Positions 48,118-54,845 of a DNA stretch of 54,845 nucleotides are shown one piece after another. Source of the DNA: an uncultured Akkermansia sp. (GTDB taxonomy: Bacteria > Verrucomicrobiota > Verrucomicrobiia > Verrucomicrobiales > Akkermansiaceae); the NCBI GenBank assembly GCA_947588735.1, contig CANQAD010000006.1:1-54845 (forward strand), given 5' to 3'. The translations under genes and the position numbers were made by a program. The notes beneath the pieces were generated by a model. It was not told the DNA's origin and searched no databases. It saw only the letters and a program-made list of their open reading frames with translations. Within the stretch, counting starts at the first letter, position 1. Each line of letters begins with the position of its first letter.

Positions 48118-51100
48118 ATGAGCGCCTATTTCATCAAACACCCGGTGATAGCCACGGTGATAGCTGTGGTCACCACGTTGCTGGGCATTGTGTGCTACTT
48201 GAACTTGCCCATCTCGCAGTACCCGGAGATAACGCCTCGTATCATCCAGCTGCAAACCATGTTCCCCGGCGCAGATGCCCAGTCTGTGGCGGATTCCGTA
48301 GGCACTCCGCTGGAGCGGCAGGTGAACGGCGTGCAGCACATGGATTACATGACCTCTGTTTCCTCCAACAACGGCGTGTACAACCTCATGGTCGTTTTTG
48401 AGCCGGATTCGGACACGGACCTGGACCAGATGCTCGTGAACATGCGCTACGGCCAGGCTCAATCGCAGATGCCAAGCGAGGTCATGAATTCCGGTGTGAC
48501 GATACGCCAGCAGCCGGGTCTGCCCCTCATGCTCTACGGGCTGACTTCGCCGGATGGCAGTTACAACTCTGTGGATTTGGCGAACTATGCGCAGGTGAAG
48601 CTGGTGGACGAAATCAAGCGAGTGGAAGGTGTGGGCGAGGTGGCTGTGTACGGCGCCGGGCGCTATGCCATCCGCATTTGGCTGGATACGGTGAAGATGA
48701 GCCACTTCAACATCTCGTTGGATGAAGTGCGCGCCGCCATTTCCAAGCAGAACATGACCAATCCGGGCGGCAAAATCGGCGCTGATCCCGTGCCCGATGG
48801 TCAGGAGAAGACCATCACCGTGCGCACCCAGGGGAGACTCACCGATCCCAAACAGTTCGAGGAGATTATCGTGCGCCAGCAGGCCGACCAAATTGTCTAT
48901 TTGAAGGACATATCGACCATTGAGCTCGGTTCGGAGAACTACTCAGCCACGGGCCGACGCAATGGGCAAGTGGCGGCTTCCGTGGTGATTTTCCAATCGC
49001 CGGGATCTAACGCCATCGACACCGTGGATCGCGTGACCAAGCTATTGGAGAAGAAGACGGCCACGATGCCTCAGGGCGTGAGCGGTTCCGTGGCGTTGGA
49101 TACCACGACTTCCGTGCGCTATTCCATCAACGAGATACGCCACACTTTCATCGAAGCCATCATCCTGGTGGCGCTGGTCGTGTACATATTCCTGCAAAAT
49201 TGGCGTGCCACGCTCATCCCGCTCATTGCAGTGCCGGTATCGCTTATTTCAACTTTCTGCGTGTTCCCGCTGCTCGGGTTCACGCTCAACACGATCTCTT
49301 TGCTTGGCATGGTGCTCGCAATCGGTCTTGTTGTGGATGATGCCATTGTGGTGGTGGAGGCCGTGCAGCATCATATCGACAAAGGGCTCAAACCACGCGT
49401 GGCTGCCTTCGCCGCCATGCAGGAGGTGAGCGGCCCGGTGATCGCCATCGCGCTGGTGCTCGCAGCAGTGTTCCTGCCCTCGCTGATGCTGAGGGGCATT
49501 ACAGGTACACTATTCAAGCAGTTTGCCATCACCATTGCAATTTCAATGCTGATATCGGCGTTCAACGCACTCACTCTTTCTCCGGCTCTGTGCGCTCTGC
49601 TTCTCAAGCCGAGTTCGCAGAACAAGAGCATTTTTGCGCCGCTGCATCGCCTCTTCAACAAGTGCTACAACGGCACCGCCAACATCTATACGCGCATTTG
49701 CGGCGGATTGGCGCGCAAACTTATCATCTCCATGCCGTTGTTGGTTCTCTTCTGGGTTGCCATCAAGCCGGTGGCAGACCGTGTGCCCGGCGCTTTCCTG
49801 CCGGACGAGGATCAGGGGTTCCTCATGGCAGCGCTTGTCATGAAGCCTGAGACTTCGCTCCAAGTGGCCATGGAGCAGGATAAAAAGCTGGAGGCCGCCT
49901 TATATGACCCTTCCGTGGTGAAAAATCTCACCTCGGTGGTGGGCATCAACATCCTGAATATGGTGCAAACGCCGGGCGCCTGTATCGCTTTCGTTGAGCT
50001 CAAGGATTGGAGCGAGCGTCCGGAAACCGCCCAGCAGATTCAACGGCGCCTCATGGCTAAAGTGCAGCAGGCGGGGTTGGATGGCACGGCTATGGTGCTT
50101 GTGCCGCCGGCTATCCCAGGTGTGGGCACAGCGAACGGCGTGGCAATGGTGCTCACCGATTTGGAAGGGCAGGGCGTTCCTTTCCTCTATGAACGTGTGA
50201 AAGCCTTTGAGCAGGCGGCTCGCCAGCGCCCGGAGGTTGGCATGTGCATGGACATGATGATGGCTGACACACCTCAGAAATACCTGGAGCTTGACCGCGA
50301 AAAGTGTCAGTACTACAAGGTGGACATCAGCACGGCTAATGGCGTGTTGGCGGCCTACTACGGCTCTTCCTTCGTCAACTTCTTCAACGCCTTCGGCCAG
50401 CAGTGGCAGGTGTACATTCAGGCCCAGGGCGCCGACCGCACCAGCCTGGATCAAATGGACGGCTTTTTCGTGACCAACGCGGAGGGCAAGCGCGTGCCTC
50501 TTTCGGTGTTGGTGAATGTCAAGGATATCGCGGAGACGGAGTTTGTGATGCACCATCAAGGCTACAACGCTGCTAAAATTAACGTGATGCCCAAACCCGG
50601 CTATTCGACCCAGCAGCTTATGGATGCCATGGAGCAGGTGTATGCTCAGACGATGGATCCCTCCAAGGTGGGCTTCGATTACCAGGACATGAGTTTTCAG
50701 GAAAACAAGGTGCGCAACAGTACCGGCTTGGGCACCATCTTCATCATGTCCGGCCTTTTTGCCTTCCTCATTTTGGTGGCGCTTTACGAGAAATGGCCCC
50801 TCCCTATATCCGTGTTCATGACGGTGCCGATAGCAGTGCTGGGCGCGTATGCCGGGCTGTGGTTTTGGGGGTTGGAGCTCAATTTGTATGCGCAGGTGGG
50901 GCTGGTGATGCTCGTAGGGTTGGCGGCTAAGAACGCCATTCTGATTGTCGAGTTTGCCAATCTGGAGATGGAGCGAGGCAAGACGCTCATGGAATCCACG
51001 TTGGCTGCGGCACGCCTGCGCTTGCGTCCCATTCTCATGACATCGCTCGCCTTTATCCTGGGTTGTATCCCTCTCATTCTGTCCAGCGGCTCAGGCGCGT

Positions 51101-51300
51101 TGGCACGCAACTCCATCGGCGTCGTGGTGGTCATCGGCATGACTGTGGCCACGCTGGTGGGCATTTTCCTGATTCCGTGCTCATACGTGTTTGTGATGCG
51201 TCTCTTCCGACTCAAGTTCAAACTGCATGAGCTCAAAGAAGACCCGGATGAGGTGGAGGCGCGCGAGTATTTGGCCGCACATGGCAACGATGAAGATTGA
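48118..51300 (+). CDS. RND efflux pump, HAE1 (AcrB-like) inner-membrane transporter
   Basis: 1060 aa, a proton-driven multidrug transporter. It has twelve membrane segments in two halves with large periplasmic loops. The proton-relay aspartates are in LAIGLVVDDAIVVVEAV (about 402-418) and the matching lysine is in VGLAAKNAILIVEFA (about 935-950). GIRQQPGLPL-like and FQENKVRNSTGLG segments also fit. The HAE1 rather than heavy-metal (HME) type is supported by the VVDDAIV motif. It lies between adaptor and outer-membrane channel; its stop overlaps upstream in-frame codons of the channel gene. Confidence 0.95.
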   Translation: MSAYFIKHPVIATVIAVVTTLLGIVCYLNLPISQYPEITPRIIQLQTMFPGADAQSVADSVGTPLERQVNGVQHMDYMTSVSSNNGVYNLMVVFEPDSDTDLDQMLVNMRYGQAQSQMPSEVMNSGVTIRQQPGLPLMLYGLTSPDGSYNSVDLANYAQVKLVDEIKRVEGVGEVAVYGAGRYAIRIWLDTVKMSHFNISLDEVRAAISKQNMTNPGGKIGADPVPDGQEKTITVRTQGRLTDPKQFEEIIVRQQADQIVYLKDISTIELGSENYSATGRRNGQVAASVVIFQSPGSNAIDTVDRVTKLLEKKTATMPQGVSGSVALDTTTSVRYSINEIRHTFIEAIILVALVVYIFLQNWRATLIPLIAVPVSLISTFCVFPLLGFTLNTISLLGMVLAIGLVVDDAIVVVEAVQHHIDKGLKPRVAAFAAMQEVSGPVIAIALVLAAVFLPSLMLRGITGTLFKQFAITIAISMLISAFNALTLSPALCALLLKPSSQNKSIFAPLHRLFNKCYNGTANIYTRICGGLARKLIISMPLLVLFWVAIKPVADRVPGAFLPDEDQGFLMAALVMKPETSLQVAMEQDKKLEAALYDPSVVKNLTSVVGINILNMVQTPGACIAFVELKDWSERPETAQQIQRRLMAKVQQAGLDGTAMVLVPPAIPGVGTANGVAMVLTDLEGQGVPFLYERVKAFEQAARQRPEVGMCMDMMMADTPQKYLELDREKCQYYKVDISTANGVLAAYYGSSFVNFFNAFGQQWQVYIQAQGADRTSLDQMDGFFVTNAEGKRVPLSVLVNVKDIAETEFVMHHQGYNAAKINVMPKPGYSTQQLMDAMEQVYAQTMDPSKVGFDYQDMSFQENKVRNSTGLGTIFIMSGLFAFLILVALYEKWPLPISVFMTVPIAVLGAYAGLWFWGLELNLYAQVGLVMLVGLAAKNAILIVEFANLEMERGKTLMESTLAAARLRLRPILMTSLAFILGCIPLILSSGSGALARNSIGVVVVIGMTVATLVGIFLIPCSYVFVMRLFRLKFKLHELKEDPDEVEAREYLAAHGNDED

Positions 51301-51326
51301 GCTTGCAACAATTCAAACGACAAGGT

Positions 51327-52739
51327 ATGATCATGGCAACTATGAAGAAGACGATGGCAATCACGCTTCTGGGGGCTGTAGCCCTCGGCGCGGCATCCTG
51401 CTCTTTCGGTCCCATTTGGCGAAAGCCGCAGATGGCGGTGCCGGAAGTGTTTCGCGGAAAGAGCTTTCATGAGGGGAATATGGCCGACCTGCCGTGGCAG
51501 GTTGTGCTCAAGGATGCCAGGCTCACCAGCTTGCTCACCGATGTATTCAATGCGAACCGCAGTATAGTGGCGCTGCAGCACAATGTACAAGCTGCGCGCC
51601 AGTATGTGACCATCGCCCGCGCCCCGCTCTTCCCCTGGCTGGGTTACAGCGCTTCTTCATCCAAAGGGATGAATCAGCAAGGAGGCGCCGCCATTGCTCA
51701 AACAGGCGGAATAACCACCAACCCGGGAGCCGCGGCTCTTTCTGCTTCCTGGGAGTTGGATTTGTGGGGCAAGACGCGCAAGGGAGTGGAGAGTGCAATG
51801 GCAAGCGCTCAGGCTGCCCAGGAGGAACTGAACAACCTGCGTGTTTCTCTGCTGCGCCAAGTGGCTTGCGGTTACCTGCAGCTGATGATGCTGGACGAAC
51901 AGCTGCGCATTACTCACGCATCGGTGGAGAGTTATCGCGAGTCTCTGCATCTTTTCCAGAATCAGTTGGAGGCGGGCATAGCCGATAAACTGCAAACTGC
52001 AAGCGCTCAGGCGGCGTTGTCTGCCGCAGAGGCGGAAATACCGGCGCTGCAAATGCAGATAGCCGAGCTGGAGAATACGCTCAGCGCGCTGGCGGGACGC
52101 ATGCCGGGTCACATAGCTCGCAGCGGAAATCTGCAAGCCTATGCGGAGGCGAGCAAGGTGGCTGCAGGCATACCGGCGGATGTGCTGGCACGTCGCCCCG
52201 ATATCCGGGCCAAGGAGCAGCAGCTTCGTGCCGCCAATGCAGAGATCGGATTGGCCATAGCCAATTACTTCCCCTCCATCAGCTTGACGGGCGCAGGCGG
52301 ATACGCCTCTGCCGATCTGCGGCACGCCATCATCCCTCATCGCACGGGTTGGGGCATAGGCGCATCGCTCACGGGGCCGCTTTTCCAGGGAGGGCAGCTG
52401 CGTGCCAACACGCGCGCCAAGCGGGAGGCCTTTTTGGCAGCCAAGGCGGAGTATGAGCAGACGGTGCTCAATGCAATGTCCGAGATCTCAACCACGCTTA
52501 CCACGCGAGAAAAGTTGGTGGAGGTCATGGAAAACCAGGAACAGGCCGTGCAGGCATACTCTGAGAGTGTGCGACTCTCCATGGCGCGTTACAAAGAGGG
52601 CGCGGCGGCCTATTACGAGGTGCTGCAAGCGCAGCTTTTGCTCTTCCCGGCGCAAAAACAGCTGGCGGCCTATCGTTATCAGTATGCCGCCTGCGTGCCT
52701 ACGCTTTACACGCAACTTGGCGGCGGTTGGCGGCAATAA
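51327..52739 (+). CDS. TolC/OprM-type outer-membrane channel lipoprotein
   Basis: About 470 aa. The signal ends GAASC, giving lipidated Cys25 with ATG 51327 as start. Two homologous outer-membrane efflux repeats are visible, with PWQVVLKDARLTSLL, SWELDLWGKTRKGVES, IPADVLARRPDIRAKEQQLR and the second-repeat GPLFQGGQLRANTRAKREA. It completes the tripartite pump. ATG 51342 is an alternative start; a TTG at 51297 inside the acrB-like stop is rejected. It is followed by a strong terminator. Confidence 0.93.
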   Translation: MIMATMKKTMAITLLGAVALGAASCSFGPIWRKPQMAVPEVFRGKSFHEGNMADLPWQVVLKDARLTSLLTDVFNANRSIVALQHNVQAARQYVTIARAPLFPWLGYSASSSKGMNQQGGAAIAQTGGITTNPGAAALSASWELDLWGKTRKGVESAMASAQAAQEELNNLRVSLLRQVACGYLQLMMLDEQLRITHASVESYRESLHLFQNQLEAGIADKLQTASAQAALSAAEAEIPALQMQIAELENTLSALAGRMPGHIARSGNLQAYAEASKVAAGIPADVLARRPDIRAKEQQLRAANAEIGLAIANYFPSISLTGAGGYASADLRHAIIPHRTGWGIGASLTGPLFQGGQLRANTRAKREAFLAAKAEYEQTVLNAMSEISTTLTTREKLVEVMENQEQAVQAYSESVRLSMARYKEGAAAYYEVLQAQLLLFPAQKQLAAYRYQYAACVPTLYTQLGGGWRQ

Positions 52740-52763
52740 ACGCTTCGGTCACTGGCTTTCCCC

Positions 52764-52792
52764 AACGCGCGGCAGGTCGCCGCGCGTTTTTT
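52764..52792 (+). terminator. Rho-independent terminator of the RND operon
   Basis: Perfect 10-bp stem AACGCGCGGC / GCCGCGCGTT with loop AGGTC, then TTTT. It lies 24 bases after the channel stop and 3 bases from the convergent ispA stop. Confidence 0.88.
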
Positions 52793-52794
52793 AA

Positions 52795-53685
52795 TTAATA
52801 TGCGCGCTGCAGGAGAAGGTCGGCAATAGCCAAAAGAGATTCACGCTTCTCCGGGGGGAAGCTGTTGAGCGCCTCGCGGGCTTCTGCAGTACGGACGCGG
52901 GCTTCAGCGCGAGTGCTCTCTATCCCCAGAAGAGAGCAGAGTGTGGCTTTTTGAGCTTTGGAATCTTTACCGATGCTTTTGCCGAGCACTTCCGGTGAGG
53001 AGGTAACGTCCAGCACATCATCGATGAGTTGGAAGGCGAGACCAAGGTTGCGGCCGTAGGCGGAAAGAGAGTTCAACTGCTCATCAGAGCAGGCTGCGCT
53101 CATGCCCCCCAAACGCACTGCAGCCTCAATGAGCGCGGCAGTTTTGCCTAAGTGAATCGCGCGTATTTCTTGCGGAGAGAGGGGACGCCCTTCGCCCTCC
53201 AAATCGAGGGCTTGTCCCCCCACCAGCGAGAGGCTGCCGGTGAGCCGTGCCAGCTCGGCCACGTAGTCGCGGACGCCGTAGCGTGCATTCTCCGGCACGC
53301 GCGCCAGCATGGCAAAGGCTTCCGTGAGCAGCGCATCTCCTGCCAGCACTGCCATTCCTTCCCCGAACACTTTGTGATTGGTCGGTTTGCCGCGGCGCAG
53401 ATCATCGTTATCCATGCAGGGCAGGTCATCGTGGATAAGCGTGTAGGTGTGCAGGGTTTCGAGGGCGCAGGCAGCGTCCAGCGCCGTTTGAGGGGTGCCG
53501 CCGCAGGCCTTGGCGGCTTCCAGACACAGCAGGGGACGGATGCGCTTGCCGCCAGCGAAAATGCTGTAGCGCATAGCTCGGTGCAGGGTGACGGAGGGCT
53601 CGGCATTTTCCGTCGGCAGAAGCTCAGCAAGGCGTTGCTCCACAAGCTGCGTGGTGGAGTGGATGAGTTCGTCCAGATTCAACAT
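52795..53685 (-). CDS. ispA: Polyprenyl diphosphate synthase (farnesyl/geranylgeranyl type)
   Basis: 296 aa. It condenses isopentenyl diphosphate onto allylic primers. The first Asp-rich motif is LIHDDLPCMDNDDLRRG (about 84-100), with the two-residue insert (DDxxxxD) typical of bacterial type II FPP/GGPP synthases. The second is FQLIDDVLD (about 215-223). AGGKRIRPLLCLEAAKA near the start is also conserved. Chain length cannot be fixed. It starts 4 bases after asd and is probably co-transcribed with it. Confidence 0.93.
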   Translation of the reverse strand: MLNLDELIHSTTQLVEQRLAELLPTENAEPSVTLHRAMRYSIFAGGKRIRPLLCLEAAKACGGTPQTALDAACALETLHTYTLIHDDLPCMDNDDLRRGKPTNHKVFGEGMAVLAGDALLTEAFAMLARVPENARYGVRDYVAELARLTGSLSLVGGQALDLEGEGRPLSPQEIRAIHLGKTAALIEAAVRLGGMSAACSDEQLNSLSAYGRNLGLAFQLIDDVLDVTSSPEVLGKSIGKDSKAQKATLCSLLGIESTRAEARVRTAEAREALNSFPPEKRESLLAIADLLLQRAY

Positions 53686-53689
53686 AAAG

Positions 53690-54697
53690 TCAACGAATGA
53701 GGATTTCAGCTATCTGCACGGCGTTGAGTGCGGCGCCTTTGCGCACCTGGTCACCCACCACCCAGAGACTGAGGGCGTTTTCGAGCGCCAAATCCTTGCG
53801 AATACGCCCCACGTAGCAGGTGTCGCCATCGGTGGAATCCAGCGGAGCAGGCCAGATTCCCTTTGCGGGATCATCCATGAGCTCCACGCCGGGCATGCCG
53901 ACGTAGCAGGCGCGCGCCATCGGCACATCCACCGGTTTCTCAAACTGCGCCACGCAGGAGATCGAATGGCTGCGGTACACCGGCACACGCACGCAGGTGC
54001 AGCTCACTTTCAGGTTCGGCAGGCTCATGATCTTGCGCCCCTCGTTGAGCATCTTGAGCTCTTCCTTGGTGTACCCCGTGTCAGTGAAGCTGTCAATTTG
54101 CGGCAGCACATTGAAGGCGATTTGCCGCGGGTAAGTGTTGCACGCCACAGGCTGTCCGTTCACGAGGGCACGCACCTGGCTTTCGAGTTCGGCGATGCCG
54201 TGCTGCCCGCTGCCGGAGACTGCCTGATAGCTGCTGGCAATGATGGTTTTCAGCCCGAACTTGAGGTGCAGCGGGTAGAGCGCCATCAGCGTGATGATGG
54301 TGGTACAGTTGGGGTTGGCGATGATGTTGCGCGGGTGGCGCAAAGCGGCCTGTCCATTAATTTCCGGCACGACAAGCGGTACATCCTCCTCCTGCCGGAA
54401 GGCGGAAGAATTGTCCACCACGATGCAACCTGCCGCGGCCGCGATGGGCGCAAACTTTCGCGAAATGTCACCGCCTGCTGAAAAAAGCGCAATGTCTATT
54501 CCATCAAAACTTTTTTCCGTGAGCTCTTCCACCACAAGCTCCTCTCCACGAAAGGACGCTTTCTTACCGGCCGAACGCGCCGAAGCGAGCAGTTTTAATT
54601 CCGACAGAGGAAAGTTTCGCGTCGTGAGACATTTTTGAATTTCCACGCCAACGGCTCCTGTGGCGCCCACAATGGCTACTCTGGGTTGCGCGTTCAT
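53690..54697 (-). CDS. asd: Aspartate-semialdehyde dehydrogenase
   Basis: 335 aa. It reduces aspartyl phosphate with NADPH for lysine/diaminopimelate, threonine and methionine synthesis. Nucleotide loop VGATGAVGVEIQKCL (about 10-24), active-site Cys in ANPNCTTI (about 130), and the catalytic-region RVPVYRSHS (about 235), which has Tyr in the place of the usual Gly-His context. The length is normal. The start ATG 54697 lies about 9 bases after the predicted transcription start. Confidence 0.94.
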   Translation of the reverse strand: MNAQPRVAIVGATGAVGVEIQKCLTTRNFPLSELKLLASARSAGKKASFRGEELVVEELTEKSFDGIDIALFSAGGDISRKFAPIAAAAGCIVVDNSSAFRQEEDVPLVVPEINGQAALRHPRNIIANPNCTTIITLMALYPLHLKFGLKTIIASSYQAVSGSGQHGIAELESQVRALVNGQPVACNTYPRQIAFNVLPQIDSFTDTGYTKEELKMLNEGRKIMSLPNLKVSCTCVRVPVYRSHSISCVAQFEKPVDVPMARACYVGMPGVELMDDPAKGIWPAPLDSTDGDTCYVGRIRKDLALENALSLWVVGDQVRKGAALNAVQIAEILIR

Positions 54698-54712
54698 TTT
54701 TTGCTCGCCGCG

Positions 54713-54740
54713 AGTATAGCGAATTTCACCTAAATATCAA
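54713..54740 (-). promoter_or_regulatory. Promoter of asd-ispA
   Basis: Minus strand: TTGATA (54735-54740), 16-bp spacer, TATACT (54713-54718). Predicted leader about 9 bases. The last 105 bases of the window beyond it show no feature. Confidence 0.65.
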
Positions 54741-54845
54741 GAGAAATATATACAACCGAGGCAACCCACAATCGGACAAAAATAAGAGCACCGAACGGGG
54801 AAAAAGAGGGCAAGAGATTTATCGTTTGGACAAAAATAGTGTACC

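Noticed and set aside
47185..48891. 568-codon open frame on the minus strand, opposite the RND adaptor and pump genes
   Set aside because: It is antisense to two unmistakable genes, has a His/Arg-rich low-complexity composition typical of shadow frames, and no recognisable motif.

Overview
The window reads as a chromosomal stretch of a Gram-negative, probably host-associated Verrucomicrobiota bacterium related to Akkermansia. This is an inference. It rests on a fragment of an autotransporter-type outer-membrane barrel, TonB/ExbBD and RND-TolC envelope systems, several GYF_2-domain membrane proteins (two of them with DUF805), a YceD-rpmF pair, and a sialic-acid lyase/epimerase operon. There are no rRNAs, no phage genes, no CRISPR array and no intact transposase. 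One tRNA-Lys(TTT) is present.

Layout. 1-4.6 kb: end of a barrel protein, a csoR-copZ-copA copper operon, argG and an SmtB-like zinc sensor. 4.6-10.5 kb: a secreted coiled-coil protein and an ankyrin membrane protein, RNase III, glutamate decarboxylase, and a divergent pair of small putative DNA-binding proteins. 10.9-18.1 kb: lysine 2,3-aminomutase, ilvB with two GYF_2-DUF805 proteins, an ABC-F ATPase, and yceD-rpmF. 18.4-25.9 kb: an operon of a secreted protein with a two-component system, tonB-exbB-exbD, and guaA with a small envelope protein. 26.2-32.5 kb: a leftward run argC - NtrC-type regulator - xseB - dxs - recO - DUF5009-type membrane protein. 32.6-36.3 kb: cytoplasmic alpha-amylase, ilvC, ABC ATPase. 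36.9-42.5 kb: tRNA-Lys, then nanA - AGE epimerase - degenerate phosphofructokinase - degenerate S11 peptidase homologue - intact phosphofructokinase. 42.5-46 kb: LolC/E-like permease with an RDD protein, and a secreted lysozyme-like protein. 46.3-52.8 kb: marR with a complete RND efflux system. 52.8-54.7 kb: ispA and asd.

Three things stand out. First, the sialic-acid operon carries two homologues of well-known enzymes that have lost their catalytic residues: a phosphofructokinase with Asp-to-Asn changes at both key acidic motifs, paired with an intact paralogue, and an S11 DD-carboxypeptidase without SxxK, SxN or KTG. Second, intergenic regions hold a modular family of non-autonomous, MITE-like repeats with 14-15 bp inverted ends; one copy has a perfect 10-bp target duplication. 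Two further repeat modules are also shared between distant intergenic regions. Third, about eleven genes have a sigma70-type -10 box only about 6-15 bases before the start codon, which predicts leaderless or nearly leaderless mRNAs. Several upstream start codons were trimmed because they lie inside or before these promoters.
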